DNA of 64,000 bases from Rossellomorea vietnamensis NBRC 101237. Its GTDB lineage: Bacteria > Bacillota > Bacilli > Bacillales > Bacillaceae_B. The notes beneath the pieces are model-generated. The model ran no database searches. It saw only the letters and a list, made by a program, of their open reading frames with translations, and was not told the origin of the DNA. Positions 38,031-48,439 of the stretch are shown piece by piece. Both the position numbers and the translations under genes were made by a program. The first letter of the stretch is position 1, and the number at the start of each line of letters is the position of its first letter. Location of the stretch: NCBI RefSeq assembly GCF_001591825.1, contig NZ_BCVQ01000010.1:1-64000 (forward strand), read 5' to 3'.

Positions 38031-38912
38031 TTAGTACCTCGGCTTTCTTTCTTTAATTTCTTTATGGAAAGTCAAATAGTGATCGTAGCGGTAATCAGGG
38101 ATCCTTCCCGCTTCAACGGCGGATTTCACGGCACATTTTGGTTCATTGATATGAAGGCAGCCCCTGAATTTACATTCTTCGGCCACCTCGACCATTTCCG
38201 GGAAGCATTGCGGCAGTTCTTCTATTTCAAGCTCTGAAAACTCCAGTGAACTGAATCCCGGGGTATCTGCGACCAGCCCATCCTTTATATCAATGAGTTC
38301 CACATGGCGGGTCGTATGTTTCCCCCGGCCCAAGTGGGAAGAAATCATGGCCGTCTTCAGCTCCAAATCGGGGTTCAATGCATTCAGAAGAGACGACTTC
38401 CCCACTCCGGACTGACCGGCAAACACCGAAATTTTATCTTTTAAATACGGAGTCAGCTCCTCAAGGCCATGTTCTGTTTTGGAAGACGTCATCAAAACTT
38501 CATATCCAAAAGAACGGTACTCACTCACATATTGTTCAATTTTTTCTGCTTCTTCCGATGTCACTAAGTCCATTTTGGTCACGCAGATCAGCGGTTCGAT
38601 TTCTTTACTCTCCACCAATACAAGAAAACGATCCAGGAGCGCAGGACTGAAATCCGGTTCACTGGCTGAAAAGACCAGAATCGCCTGATCGACGTTTGCG
38701 ATGGGCGGGCGTACCAATTCATTCTTCCGATCCAATACCTTCAGAATGTATCCATCCGTTTTGTTCTCTGCTTGAAATTCGACATAATCACCAACAAGGG
38801 GCGTGATTTTGTTTTTACGAAAATTGCCCCTGCCCCTGCATTGCGTCACACTGCCTTCTGAGAGCACATAGTAAAATCCACTCAATGCTTTTACGATTTT
38901 TCCTTCAGGCAT
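38031..38912 (-). CDS. rsgA: Small ribosomal subunit GTPase RsgA (CpgA/YloQ)
   Basis: RsgA is a late 30S assembly GTPase and, in B. subtilis, a substrate of PrkC. The 293-residue protein has an N-terminal OB fold, a circularly permuted GTPase domain with TKMD (112-115) before GQSGVGKSS (166-174) and DTPG (216-219), and a C-terminal zinc site CKFRGCLHINEPKC. It lies downstream of prkC, but a terminator and an overlapping promoter sit between them, so it can be expressed separately. Confidence 0.97.
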   Translation of the reverse strand: MPEGKIVKALSGFYYVLSEGSVTQCRGRGNFRKNKITPLVGDYVEFQAENKTDGYILKVLDRKNELVRPPIANVDQAILVFSASEPDFSPALLDRFLVLVESKEIEPLICVTKMDLVTSEEAEKIEQYVSEYRSFGYEVLMTSSKTEHGLEELTPYLKDKISVFAGQSGVGKSSLLNALNPDLELKTAMISSHLGRGKHTTRHVELIDIKDGLVADTPGFSSLEFSELEIEELPQCFPEMVEVAEECKFRGCLHINEPKCAVKSAVEAGRIPDYRYDHYLTFHKEIKERKPRY

Positions 38913-38976
38913 TCGAAACCTCCTATTCCATCCGTTTATCTAAATATTTCCGTTATCTTCATTATGTACCATTCCC

Positions 38977-39005
38977 ATTATAAAGGAAAACAAGAGGACT
39001 GTCCC
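38977..39005 (-). promoter_or_regulatory. Candidate sigma-A promoter of rsgA-rpe
   Basis: The minus strand shows GGGACA, 17 bases, TATAAT. The -10 box is perfect and the -35 box is formed by the 3' arm of the prkC terminator. Confidence 0.5.
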
Positions 39006-39036
39006 GTAGGTTCTTTAAAAACCCGGGTACAGCCCC
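38996..39036 (-). terminator. Intrinsic terminator after prkC
   Basis: GGGGCTGTACCCG pairs with CGGGACAGTCC (two mismatches), with an inner GGTT/AACC, followed by TCTTGTTTT on the minus strand. It begins 11 bases after the prkC stop codon. Confidence 0.7.
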
Positions 39037-39046
39037 TTGGCAGATG

Positions 39047-41059
39047 CTATTCTTCTTTAGGATACTCTACAGTACCTGTTTCATACTTTTCCCCGTCGAC
39101 TAAAATAAGATATTCCCCTTTGGTTCCTTCTTCTAACGTGAAGGTCATTGTAATGGTCGTATCTTCATAAATTCCCTGTACTTGATCAGCATCACTGTCG
39201 TCAAGATTACTGTCCTTATCGTCGATGAATATCTCCACGGATTGAGGTTTTCCTTCTTGTCCCTTATAAGGGATGGTAACGTCTTCGGTAACCTCCTTAG
39301 TATGTACTTCCTTAGGGGGTTCAGGGCCCTTAGACATAATTACATAAACCGTATCCCCTTTTGTGATAGGTGTACTTGCCACCGGCTTATGGGAAATCAC
39401 CTTGCCCTCATCGACTTCTGAAGAGAATTCTTCACTTTGTACAATGATGTTTATCCCTTTTGATGCTTCATATTTATCGAGTGCAGTTTGATCGAAACCT
39501 TCCAAACTGTCTAGATCAAAGGATTCTCGCCCCTTACTGACAGTAAAGGTTATCGTCGTCTCCTCAGCCACGACTTCGTCCCCTGGTGACGGGTCCTGAT
39601 CCATGATCGTCCCCTTGGCCTTTTCATCATTAAACTCTTCTTCTTTCTCTACAGTGAATCCCTTTTCCTCCAAATCAGCAGATACTTCTTCAAAGTCCTT
39701 GCCGACATAATCATCGACTTCCACTTTTTCTTTACCTGTACTGACATAGATATCGACAGCCGATCCTTCATTTGCCATTCGTCCTGATTTTGGATTGGTC
39801 TTAATCACATATTCTTCGGGAATTTCTTCATCGGGTACCTTCTTGGTTTCACCAACCACAAAGCCAGCCGATATGATCGTCGAAATCGCTTCGGTTTGAT
39901 CCATTTCAGAAACGTCCGGTACTTCTATCTCTTTCGGTCCCAATAAACCAGGTACCATCGTGACAGCAGCGACCCCTAACAGGATCAATAAAAAGAATAA
40001 ACCAATGATCACCATCGGCCACTTCTTCTTACTTTTACCCTTCGGCGGTTTTGTTTTATCTTTTTTCCCCTTCTTCCCTTGTTTCACGGGAGGGGTCGGC
40101 TTCGTTTGAACGTCGTCTGTCTGGTGATGGACGATCGTATCATCCAAATTCGAGTACGCCTTTTGATCCGTGATGACGGGGATCGCTTTTGTGGCTTCAT
40201 CATCCAGAGGAACGGCGAATTTAGGTTCGTTCATGCGATCGGCATCAAGTGCTGTCGACAAGTCTTCATCCATTTCTTCCAGGCTTTCGTATCGTCTGAA
40301 AGGATCCTTTGCCGTTGCTTTCAGTACGATATTTTCCACGCTTTGTGGAATGTCAGGATTCCACCTTTTCAAGGAAGGTGTTTCCGATTGCAGATGCTTT
40401 AAGGCAATCGAAACAGCCGACTCCCCCGAGAAAGGTAATCTGCCCGTCAACAATTCGAACATGACGATCCCGAGAGAATAGATGTCCGATTTCTTTGTGG
40501 CCATCCCTCCTCTCGCCTGCTCAGGAGAAAGATAGTGTACCGATCCGAGAACCGAATTGGTTTGTGTGATCGAGGTGGCACTGAGGGCCATCGCGATTCC
40601 GAAATCGGTTATCTTCACATTTCCTTCTTCATCAAGAAGGATATTATGAGGCTTGATGTCCCGGTGCACGATATGATTCTGATGTGCATGAGACATGGCG
40701 ATAGTCAGTTGCTTCATGATATCGATCGCCTTGTCGACATTGACAGGCGAGTGTTGCTGTATGTATTGCTTTAGCGTCATGCCATGAACATATTCCATGA
40801 CGATATAATAGAGATCATCCTCTTCTCCTACATCATAAATGCTCACAATATTAGGGTGGGCAAGACTAGTAGCAGATTGGGCTTCCCGTTGGAATCGTTT
40901 AATGAATTCCTCTTCATTGGCAAAGTCGATCCGGAGCATTTTAATGGCAACTTCACGATCAAGAATTACATCGTGAGCTAAATAAACGTTGGCCATTCCC
41001 CCTCCACCAATGAGTTTAATAATTCTGTAACGCCCACTGATGCGCTTACCTTCCATCAT
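39047..41059 (-). CDS. prkC: Serine/threonine protein kinase PrkC with PASTA domains
   Basis: PrkC is a membrane kinase that binds muropeptides and triggers spore germination in B. subtilis; it phosphorylates RsgA and translation factors. The ATG at 41059, six bases after GGGTG, gives 670 residues. The kinase domain has the glycine loop GGGGMANV (18-25), K40, HRDIKPHN with D134, DFG (152-154) and the activation loop with TQTNSVLGSVHY. A basic stretch (KGKKDKTKPPKGKSKKK) precedes one membrane segment at about 347-371. Three PASTA repeats and a C-terminal Ig-like domain follow outside the cell. It starts four bases after prpC. Confidence 0.98.
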   Translation of the reverse strand: MMEGKRISGRYRIIKLIGGGGMANVYLAHDVILDREVAIKMLRIDFANEEEFIKRFQREAQSATSLAHPNIVSIYDVGEEDDLYYIVMEYVHGMTLKQYIQQHSPVNVDKAIDIMKQLTIAMSHAHQNHIVHRDIKPHNILLDEEGNVKITDFGIAMALSATSITQTNSVLGSVHYLSPEQARGGMATKKSDIYSLGIVMFELLTGRLPFSGESAVSIALKHLQSETPSLKRWNPDIPQSVENIVLKATAKDPFRRYESLEEMDEDLSTALDADRMNEPKFAVPLDDEATKAIPVITDQKAYSNLDDTIVHHQTDDVQTKPTPPVKQGKKGKKDKTKPPKGKSKKKWPMVIIGLFFLLILLGVAAVTMVPGLLGPKEIEVPDVSEMDQTEAISTIISAGFVVGETKKVPDEEIPEEYVIKTNPKSGRMANEGSAVDIYVSTGKEKVEVDDYVGKDFEEVSADLEEKGFTVEKEEEFNDEKAKGTIMDQDPSPGDEVVAEETTITFTVSKGRESFDLDSLEGFDQTALDKYEASKGINIIVQSEEFSSEVDEGKVISHKPVASTPITKGDTVYVIMSKGPEPPKEVHTKEVTEDVTIPYKGQEGKPQSVEIFIDDKDSNLDDSDADQVQGIYEDTTITMTFTLEEGTKGEYLILVDGEKYETGTVEYPKEE

Positions 41060-41063
41060 GTTA

Positions 41064-41813
41064 TCACCCGCTTTCCGTTTCAGCGGCAAACTCGACAATC
41101 ACTACGGTAATATTATCTTCACCGCCATATTCATTGGCTAAATGAACGAGCGACTCCCCTTTATTTTCCAGGGAGTGGTCCCGGGCCAATACCTCTTTCA
41201 TTTCTTTTTCAGAGACTTTATTTGAAAGGCCGTCTGAACATAGAAGAATGACATCTTCCTCTTCGAACATGATCGTTTTAATATCCATCGTAATTGAAGC
41301 TTCCGTACCGATCGCTCTTAAAATGACATTTTTTCTCGGATGATGCTCTGCATCTTCCTTTGAAATTTCACCGCTCCTCACCAATTCATTGACAAGCGTA
41401 TGATCTTCCGTCAATTGATGAAATCCGTTTTCATTCAGGATGTACCCTCTGCTGTCACCGATATTGACTATGGTTGCAAATAAAGAAGTACAGATAGCTC
41501 CGACGAGAGTCGTACCCATCCCTTCGCATTCGGAATTGGATTGAGAATAAGTATATACTTCTTTGTTTACTTCGTTAATAGTTGATTTTAACCAATTTTC
41601 TGCTTCATCAGCGGTGTGAAATTTCTCGGTTTTCTCCCATAAGTCCTTTAAGATGGAAATGGTAAGTTCACTGGCAACGTCCCCTGCTCTGTGGCCGCCC
41701 ATCCCATCTGCTACAACAGCTAAATGATCTCCATGCTGATTCACGAATACACCGGCACTATCTTCATTCAGCTGCCGCACTTTCCCTTTGTCCGTAAAAT
41801 AAACCGTCTTCAC
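41064..41813 (-). CDS. prpC: Protein phosphatase PrpC (PP2C family)
   Basis: PrpC removes phosphates put on by PrkC. The 249-residue PP2C phosphatase has the metal-binding motifs VADGMGGHRAGDVAS, NIGDSRGYIL, LCSDGLSNKV and GGEDNITVVIV. It ends four bases before prkC, so kinase and phosphatase are made together. The 138 bases between it and rsmB (41814-41951) contain no gene; in B. subtilis rlmN occupies this place. Confidence 0.97.
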   Translation of the reverse strand: MKTVYFTDKGKVRQLNEDSAGVFVNQHGDHLAVVADGMGGHRAGDVASELTISILKDLWEKTEKFHTADEAENWLKSTINEVNKEVYTYSQSNSECEGMGTTLVGAICTSLFATIVNIGDSRGYILNENGFHQLTEDHTLVNELVRSGEISKEDAEHHPRKNVILRAIGTEASITMDIKTIMFEEEDVILLCSDGLSNKVSEKEMKEVLARDHSLENKGESLVHLANEYGGEDNITVVIVEFAAETESG

Positions 41814-41951
41814 TTAGGTCACCTCTTCTCTTCTTCTGCACCTGTTTCAAGTAGTTCCTTCTGCACATAATATACTAAAAGGTCTGTTGTACTTTTACGA
41901 CTTTTACAACGGATTTTCCTGCTTTACTTTCAACATTTGATGAATATCGAC

Positions 41952-43289
41952 TCAATCCTTTTTCAGGAAACACGAAATATAGAATCCATCCCCTCCGAAA
42001 TCCTGTGGGAAAATTTGCATTTGGTTCCCGTCAATGAACGGTCTCACTGTTTCCGGCAGTTGATCGAGTTGATGAAACTCAAAGTCAGGGTGATCATTCA
42101 GAAAGGCCGAAACGGTTCCTTCGTTTTCGTTGCGGTCCACCGTACATGTGCTATAAACCAGTAATCCACCTTTTTTCAGCAAGGGTGCAACGGCCGAGAG
42201 GATATCGAGCTGGATCTTTTGAAGAGATTGAAGATCTGCCTCTTTCTTTGCATATTTAATATCCGGTTTTCTCCTGAGAACACCTAAACCTGAACATGGT
42301 GCATCGACCAGTATCCGATCGAAACTTCCCTTTTCAAATTTCTCTCCTGCTTTCCTGCTATCAAGGGCAGCGGTGTGTACATTGGAAAGACCGAGCCGGG
42401 AAGCATTCTCGTCGATTAATTTGACTTTATGCTTATGGAGATCCAAGGCATGGACTTCGCCGGTTCCGGAGAGTTTCTCTGCGATATGCGTCGTTTTCCC
42501 TCCAGGTGCTGCACACGCATCCAGCACTTTCATCCCTTTTTCAAGCTTTAAAGCATAAGAAACAAGCATCGAGCTTTCATCCTGTATCGTACATAACCCA
42601 TTGCGGTATGCATCTGTTTTCGCAAGGTTCCCCCGCAGAGACTGGACTGCTTCCGGTACGATGGAACTTTCCTTCACTTCATTTCCGCTGTCCGCCAATT
42701 GCTGTAAGAGCTCTTCACGGCTGACCCTGGTGGTATTCACACGGGCCGTTTGGTTTGGAGCGATCAAGTTGGTTTCGCACATTTCTTTCGTCTTGTCTAA
42801 ACCAAATTGTTCTGACCATCTCTTGACAAGCCAGTATGGATGACTCGTTTCGATGGCGACTCTTTCGACCGGGTCCTTGATGGAATCAAGAGTCGGAAGG
42901 CCTTTTCTCTGTACAGACCTTAATACCCCATTGACTAATCCTGAGATTCCCTTATGTCCTCTTTTTTTCGCGATTTCGACTGCTTCATAGAATACGGCGC
43001 GATCCGGTATCCGATCTAAGTAGACCAGCTGATAAAGGGATAATCGTAACAATTGACGAACCCAATCATCCAGCTTTCCCTTGATGAATGGGGCTAAATA
43101 GAAATCCAGCGTCATTTTGCGTTGAATGGTCCCGTATGTCAATTCCGTCAATAAACCGATATCCTTACCCGGCAGTTCGTTTTTTTCGATCACTGAATGA
43201 AGCAGTAAATTGCTGTATGATTGATTTTTCTCCACTGCCTCGATGACATCGAGTGCTGCTTCCCGTACGGTTTTATTTCGTTTACTCAT
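41952..43289 (-). CDS. rsmB: 16S rRNA (cytosine-967-C5)-methyltransferase RsmB
   Basis: RsmB methylates C967 of 16S rRNA. The 445-residue protein has an N-terminal NusB-like RNA-binding domain (about 1-140) and a Rossmann methyltransferase domain with [16 protein letters not shown], the motif IV cysteine in [15 protein letters not shown] and the catalytic cysteine in [14 protein letters not shown]. It overlaps the fmt end by eight bases. The name follows the family in Gram-positives (YloM in B. subtilis). Confidence 0.97.
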   Translation of the reverse strand: MSKRNKTVREAALDVIEAVEKNQSYSNLLLHSVIEKNELPGKDIGLLTELTYGTIQRKMTLDFYLAPFIKGKLDDWVRQLLRLSLYQLVYLDRIPDRAVFYEAVEIAKKRGHKGISGLVNGVLRSVQRKGLPTLDSIKDPVERVAIETSHPYWLVKRWSEQFGLDKTKEMCETNLIAPNQTARVNTTRVSREELLQQLADSGNEVKESSIVPEAVQSLRGNLAKTDAYRNGLCTIQDESSMLVSYALKLEKGMKVLDACAAPGGKTTHIAEKLSGTGEVHALDLHKHKVKLIDENASRLGLSNVHTAALDSRKAGEKFEKGSFDRILVDAPCSGLGVLRRKPDIKYAKKEADLQSLQKIQLDILSAVAPLLKKGGLLVYSTCTVDRNENEGTVSAFLNDHPDFEFHQLDQLPETVRPFIDGNQMQIFPQDFGGDGFYISCFLKKD

Positions 43290-44232
43290 GTTCTTCTCCT
43301 AACATCAGACCAGCTTCTAAATGTGCGCCCGCTCCCCGAAGGTAGTCCTTTGCACTCATCCTTTTCTTGCCGGAAGGCTGTAAATCGGTGATTTTGATCC
43401 CTGTTGAATTGCCCGTGGACACAACGAAACCATCCTCTTCAATCCCGATGATTTTCCCGGGTGATGACGGGGTCACGCTCACTTTCTCTCCCCACCATAC
43501 TTTCATGACCGAGCCGTCCAATGTGGTATACGCTACCGGCCACGGATGGAGTCCCCTGATATGATTGTAGATTTCTTCCCCGTCACGCGTCCAGTCTATC
43601 TTCTCTTGTTCACGCTTGATATTCCGTGCGAATGTAGCTTTTGAATCATCCTGTTTTACGGGGGAGATTTCCCCTTTCAGTAATGGAGGGATGGTGTCGA
43701 TCAGTAATTTGGCACCTGCTGCACTCAGTTTGTCGTGAAGTGTACCTACATGATCTCGCTCTTCGATCTCCACTTCCACTTGGCTGATGATATCCCCCGC
43801 GTCCAGCTTTTCCACCATGTACATAATGGTGATGCCTGTTTTCTCTTTGCCCTGGAGAATGGAATAATGGATTGGCGCGCCTCCACGGAGTTCAGGTAGC
43901 AGGGAAGCATGAACATTGATGCATCCATGTTTAGGTGCCTCAAGCAGAGCGTTCGGAAGAATCTGTCCGAAAGCAGCCGTCACGATAAGATCCGGTTTTA
44001 AATCCAGGACCTGGTTTAGCTCATCTTCATTCTTTATCTTCTCGGGCTGGTAGACCGGGATGCCGTGCTTTTCAGCGGCCACTTTGACAGGTGGTGGCGT
44101 GAGGATCCTTTTCCTTCCGACGGGGCGATCCGGTTGTGTCACAACGGCGATCACATCATATTTTTCATCTATTAGAGATTGGAGAACAGGAACCGAGAAA
44201 TCGGGTGTTCCCATAAAGATCACTTTCGTCAT
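43282..44232 (-). CDS. fmt: Methionyl-tRNA formyltransferase
   Basis: Fmt formylates initiator methionyl-tRNA with 10-formyl-tetrahydrofolate. The 316-residue protein starts [18 protein letters not shown], carries the catalytic [18 protein letters not shown] motif and the LDAGDIISQ stretch, and ends with the OB-like tRNA-binding domain. Its ATG shares one base with the def stop (TAATG), tying formylation and deformylation in one message. Confidence 0.98.
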   Translation of the reverse strand: MTKVIFMGTPDFSVPVLQSLIDEKYDVIAVVTQPDRPVGRKRILTPPPVKVAAEKHGIPVYQPEKIKNEDELNQVLDLKPDLIVTAAFGQILPNALLEAPKHGCINVHASLLPELRGGAPIHYSILQGKEKTGITIMYMVEKLDAGDIISQVEVEIEERDHVGTLHDKLSAAGAKLLIDTIPPLLKGEISPVKQDDSKATFARNIKREQEKIDWTRDGEEIYNHIRGLHPWPVAYTTLDGSVMKVWWGEKVSVTPSSPGKIIGIEEDGFVVSTGNSTGIKITDLQPSGKKRMSAKDYLRGAGAHLEAGLMLGEEHE

Positions 44233-44714
44233 TAAGCTTCATACCCTTCTAATTCTTCTTCTGTAATATACTTTTCTACTTTTGTTGTAAATAAAATGCC
44301 GTGCAGGTGATCGATTTCATGCTGGATGGCCCTGGCCAGAAAATCCTGGGCTTGAAATTCAACCGTTCTTCCTTTACGGTCCTGTGTTCTAACCCTGATC
44401 GAGTATGGGCGTGTCACTTCTCCATAGAGGCCCGGAAAGCTGAGGCATCCTTCGAGGTCCGTTTGAGACCCTTCTGACTCGATGATTTCAGGATTGATCA
44501 GTTCGATCGTCCCTGAGTCATCGCCGATGTCGACGATCGCTACCTGAAGGTCGATGCCCACTTGAGGGGCTGCGAGCCCGACTCCGTCCGCCTCGATCAT
44601 GGTATCATACATATTTACTAGTAATTTCTTTAACTTTTTATCAAAATCCGTTACCTTCTCACATTCTTTTTCGAGAATGGCATCCGGATGCATGACGATT
44701 GGAAGTATTGCCAT
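44232..44714 (-). CDS. def: Peptide deformylase
   Basis: Def removes the N-formyl group from new proteins. The 160-residue enzyme has the three class motifs [10 protein letters not shown] (44-53), EGCLS (88-92) and QHEIDHLHG (131-139), with the metal ligands C90, H132 and H136. Its length matches the constitutive enzyme of B. subtilis (DefA). It lies between priA and fmt with 31 bases on one side and an overlap on the other. Confidence 0.98.
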   Translation of the reverse strand: MAILPIVMHPDAILEKECEKVTDFDKKLKKLLVNMYDTMIEADGVGLAAPQVGIDLQVAIVDIGDDSGTIELINPEIIESEGSQTDLEGCLSFPGLYGEVTRPYSIRVRTQDRKGRTVEFQAQDFLARAIQHEIDHLHGILFTTKVEKYITEEELEGYEA

Positions 44715-44745
44715 AACTGTCCTCCATTTTTCTATATGAATAGTG

Positions 44746-47169
44746 TTACATCATCATATAAGGGTTCACATCTATGGAGATGGTTAACCCCTGTGATGCA
44801 TATTGCTGCTGAAATTGATCCAGTACTGTTTTCAACGTACTAGCAAGATTTGGTTCACGCTTGTATTTTATCAAACATTGATAGCGGTATCTATTCTTGA
44901 TCCTGGGAATGGGCGATGCAACCGGCCCAAGGATGATCGTTGTATCGGATAGCTTGGAGCGGATGAAAGCCGTCATTTTCTCTGAAATATCCACAACCTT
45001 CATTAGATCTTCATGACTTAATGTGATCAGCGTGATGTAGTAAAAAGGAGGATAGGAACCCATTTTTCTCATCATCATTTCCTGCTGATAGAAACGATTA
45101 TAATCATGATTGGATGCTAATTCGATCGAGTAGTGCTCAGGTGTGTACGTTTGTATGACCACTTCCCCCGGCAGCGTATGCCTGCCAGCCCTTCCACTTA
45201 CTTGAGTCAATAATTGGAACGTCTTTTCCGCTGCCCTGAAATCAGGCAGATGGAGCATCGTATCCGCACTGAGTACACCTACCAGGGTGATATTTGGAAA
45301 GTCCAGGCCCTTTGCGATCATTTGCGTACCGAGCAGGATATCTGCCTTCCCTTCCCCGAAAGCCGTTAACAGTTTTTCATGAGAACCTTTCCGGGTTGTG
45401 GTATCGACATCCATACGAATGATCCTTGCATCTGGGAGGAGCTTCGTCAATTCCTCCTCTACCTTCTGTGTACCCGTCCCAAAATAACGGATATGCTCAC
45501 TTGTGCATTCAGGACAAGTGGATGGGACTCCTTCTTCATACCCGCAATAATGGCATTTCATCCCATTGGAAAATCGATGATAGGTCAAGGAAATATCGCA
45601 ATTGGGGCATTGCAGGACAAAGCCGCAATCTCTGCACATGATGAACGATGAGTGCCCCCTGCGATTTAGAAAGAGGACGGTCTGCTCTCCCTTTTCAAGC
45701 CTGCCCTGGAGCTTTTCGAACAGGTTTGTTGAAAACATGGAACGGTTTCCCTTCCTGAGTTCCTCTCTCATATCCACGATATCTACAGATGGAAGCGGCC
45801 CGTCATTCATCCGTTTATCAAGCGTCAATAGTCCGTAGACTCCTTTTGAAGACCGGGCGAAGGATTCCAGGGAAGGCGTCGCACTGCCTAAGATCACCGG
45901 GCATTGATGGAATTCCCCTCGATAGATGGCAACGTCCCTTGCGTGATAACGTGGATTTTCCTCTTGCTTATAGCTGGTTTCATGCTCTTCATCGATGATG
46001 ATGATCCCGATATTTTCAAAAGGGGCAAATACGGCAGAGCGGGCTCCGACCACCACTTTCACTTCCTTGCGCTGAATCTTTCTCCATTCATCATACTTTT
46101 CCCCGACTGATAATCCACTGTGAAGGACGGCGACATCGTCACCAAACCTTCCTTTAAAGCGGTGTACCATCTGAGGGGTAAGGGAAATCTCTGGGACTAG
46201 CACGATTGCTTCTTTCCCTTCCTCGAGTACCCGTTGGATGGATTGCAGATAAATCTCTGTCTTCCCGCTCCCCGTAACACCGTAAAGGAGAAATGTGTGA
46301 TGCTTCTCTTGATCGATGGTACTCAAAATGGGACCGATCGCCTCTTCCTGTTGGGAAGTCAATGAGAGGGGGAATGTCTTCTCAAATGTCCTATTTTCGA
46401 AAGGATCACGGTACATTTCCACGTTTTTCTCAACAAGGATCCCTTTATGGACTAAAGACTTTACGGTACTTGAAGTCGTGGACATCACTTCCGTCAGGGT
46501 GGATGCGAGTATCCCATCACCACCAGGAGCCGCATCCATCATATATTCGATGATTTGTTTTTGCTTACTTGCCTGGGGAGGCAACCCATCTTTCACTTCA
46601 TCCACTTGATCGATCGGTACGTTCAGATAAAGCTTTCGTACTGTTTTCTTATTCCCTTTGGCTTTCACCCTGTAGATGACTTCGACAGACCCTTTTTTCA
46701 CCTCTTTATGTACGAGGGGGAGCATGCCGCTTTCTTCGATTGCATTCCAGGAGACCTCTTTTCCGTCCTGGAAAAAGCGGTGGAGGGAGAGATGAAGTTC
46801 CCCCGGATTCCTGCCTTCTTCCAGTCGAAGGAATTTTTCATACTTCGCTTTCATGGCTGCTGGAAGCATCGCTTGGAAGGCGGAGATTTTAAAGCAGAGG
46901 GTCTTTTCGGTCAACCAGCTCCCGAGTGCAAGTAACTCTTTATTCAGGACGGGTACGAGATCCATCGGCTCGACGATCGATTTGAGTTTCGAGACTTCCC
47001 CTTTTTCCTTTAATTCAATGACAAAGCCTTGGATTTTCCTCGGACCAAAAGGCACGACGACCCTCATACCGGGAACGATGCTGCCATTCCATTCATCCGG
47101 GATACTGTAATCATACGTTCGATCCGTCTGCATGGCAGGAACGTCGACAATGACGCTAGCTACGTTCAT
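44746..47169 (-). CDS. priA: Primosomal protein N', replication restart helicase PriA
   Basis: PriA reloads the replisome at stalled forks. The 807-residue protein has the N-terminal 3'-DNA-binding domain, a winged helix, helicase motifs GVTGSGKTE and IIDEEHE with QVSGRAGRH, and the zinc-binding insertion with CRDCGFVLQCPNCD and CHYCGYEEGVPSTCPEC. It overlaps the end of coaBC by 14 bases, and def follows. Confidence 0.98.
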   Translation of the reverse strand: MNVASVIVDVPAMQTDRTYDYSIPDEWNGSIVPGMRVVVPFGPRKIQGFVIELKEKGEVSKLKSIVEPMDLVPVLNKELLALGSWLTEKTLCFKISAFQAMLPAAMKAKYEKFLRLEEGRNPGELHLSLHRFFQDGKEVSWNAIEESGMLPLVHKEVKKGSVEVIYRVKAKGNKKTVRKLYLNVPIDQVDEVKDGLPPQASKQKQIIEYMMDAAPGGDGILASTLTEVMSTTSSTVKSLVHKGILVEKNVEMYRDPFENRTFEKTFPLSLTSQQEEAIGPILSTIDQEKHHTFLLYGVTGSGKTEIYLQSIQRVLEEGKEAIVLVPEISLTPQMVHRFKGRFGDDVAVLHSGLSVGEKYDEWRKIQRKEVKVVVGARSAVFAPFENIGIIIIDEEHETSYKQEENPRYHARDVAIYRGEFHQCPVILGSATPSLESFARSSKGVYGLLTLDKRMNDGPLPSVDIVDMREELRKGNRSMFSTNLFEKLQGRLEKGEQTVLFLNRRGHSSFIMCRDCGFVLQCPNCDISLTYHRFSNGMKCHYCGYEEGVPSTCPECTSEHIRYFGTGTQKVEEELTKLLPDARIIRMDVDTTTRKGSHEKLLTAFGEGKADILLGTQMIAKGLDFPNITLVGVLSADTMLHLPDFRAAEKTFQLLTQVSGRAGRHTLPGEVVIQTYTPEHYSIELASNHDYNRFYQQEMMMRKMGSYPPFYYITLITLSHEDLMKVVDISEKMTAFIRSKLSDTTIILGPVASPIPRIKNRYRYQCLIKYKREPNLASTLKTVLDQFQQQYASQGLTISIDVNPYMMM

Positions 47170-48385
47170 GTGAGGAACCCTTCTTCATATGCCGGATGGC
47201 TTCTTTATAGATTTCTTTGGCTACCTCAAACTTTGATAATAAAGGCAGCTCGCGAGCGTCTCCCCCGCTCGTGACAATCGATACCTTATTTGTATCTGTT
47301 CCGAACCCGGCTCCCGTTTCTTTCACATTATTTGCGACGATCATATCTGCCCGCTTTTTCACAAGCTTCGCCTTGGCATATGCTTCGACGTTTGTCGTCT
47401 CGGCTGCAAACCCAATGAGGTATTGGTGAGTTTTCCTTTCACCAAGGCTCATTAAAATATCCTTTGTACGCTCAAATTCAATCACTAGGTTTCCATCTTT
47501 TTTCTTTAACTTATCTTCAAATATTTCTTTAGGGCGGTAATCGGCGACTGCAGCACTCTTTACGACGATATCTGCAGATGGAAATAGGTCATGCACCCTA
47601 TGATACATTTCTTCAGCAGTCGTCACGGAGACAAATTCAACACCTGCTGGAATCGGTAACACAGAAGGTCCGGAGATCAAAACGACATCAGCTCCAAGTG
47701 AAACAGCCGCTTCAGCAAGGGCGTATCCCATCTTTCCGGTTGAACGATTGGAAAAGAATCGCACAGGATCCACCATCTCCCTCGTCGGACCGGCCGTGAT
47801 CACTACTTTTCTCCCCTCAAGGAGCTTTTTATCACTGTCACGTTTCTGGAAAAAACGATCAACCAGCTCCACTACCTTCTCTGGTTCTTCCAATCTTCCC
47901 TTGCCGATATACCCACAGGCTAAATACCCTTCACTAGGTTCGACAAATTGATAACCGAACCCAAAAAGAGTTTCAATATTCCTTTTCACTGCTGGATGAT
48001 CATACATATGTACATTCATGGCCGGGGCGATCCACACCTGTGCCGTCGTTGCAAGAATCGTCGTTGTGATCATGTCATCTGCAATCCCATTTGCAAGCTT
48101 TCCGATGATGTTTGCCGTGGCAGGTGCCACCAGTACGAGGTCAGCCCAATCCGCCAAGTCGATATGAGCAATTTTTGATGAATCTTTTTCATCAAAGGTA
48201 TCCCAATACACATCTTGGCGGGATAGTGCCTGAAAGGTGAGAGGGGCCACAAATTTGCGTGCCGACTCCGTCATGATCACCTTCACTTCAGCACCGCCCT
48301 GGACCAGTTTGCTGGTCAAGGCTGCCGCTTTGTATACAGCTATTCCACCAGATACACATAATAGTATTCTTTTCCCCTGCATCAT
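47156..48385 (-). CDS. coaBC: Bifunctional phosphopantothenoylcysteine decarboxylase / phosphopantothenate-cysteine ligase CoaBC
   Basis: CoaBC makes 4'-phosphopantetheine from 4'-phosphopantothenate and cysteine, two steps of coenzyme A synthesis. The ATG at 48385, four bases after GGGGGAAAG, gives 409 residues. The flavin-binding decarboxylase half (about 1-190) shows LLCVSGGIAVYKAAAL, VAPATANIIGKLANGIADDM, the PAMNVHMYDHP loop and the catalytic cysteine in YLACGYIGKGR. The CTP-dependent synthetase half follows with VITAGPTREMVDPVRF and RSTGKMGYALAEAA. It lies between rpoZ and priA. Confidence 0.98.
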   Translation of the reverse strand: MMQGKRILLCVSGGIAVYKAAALTSKLVQGGAEVKVIMTESARKFVAPLTFQALSRQDVYWDTFDEKDSSKIAHIDLADWADLVLVAPATANIIGKLANGIADDMITTTILATTAQVWIAPAMNVHMYDHPAVKRNIETLFGFGYQFVEPSEGYLACGYIGKGRLEEPEKVVELVDRFFQKRDSDKKLLEGRKVVITAGPTREMVDPVRFFSNRSTGKMGYALAEAAVSLGADVVLISGPSVLPIPAGVEFVSVTTAEEMYHRVHDLFPSADIVVKSAAVADYRPKEIFEDKLKKKDGNLVIEFERTKDILMSLGERKTHQYLIGFAAETTNVEAYAKAKLVKKRADMIVANNVKETGAGFGTDTNKVSIVTSGGDARELPLLSKFEVAKEIYKEAIRHMKKGSSHERS

Positions 48386-48439
48386 TATACTTTCCCCCAT
48401 TACTCTTTATCCTTCTTATATTATGAAGGATATTGATAG

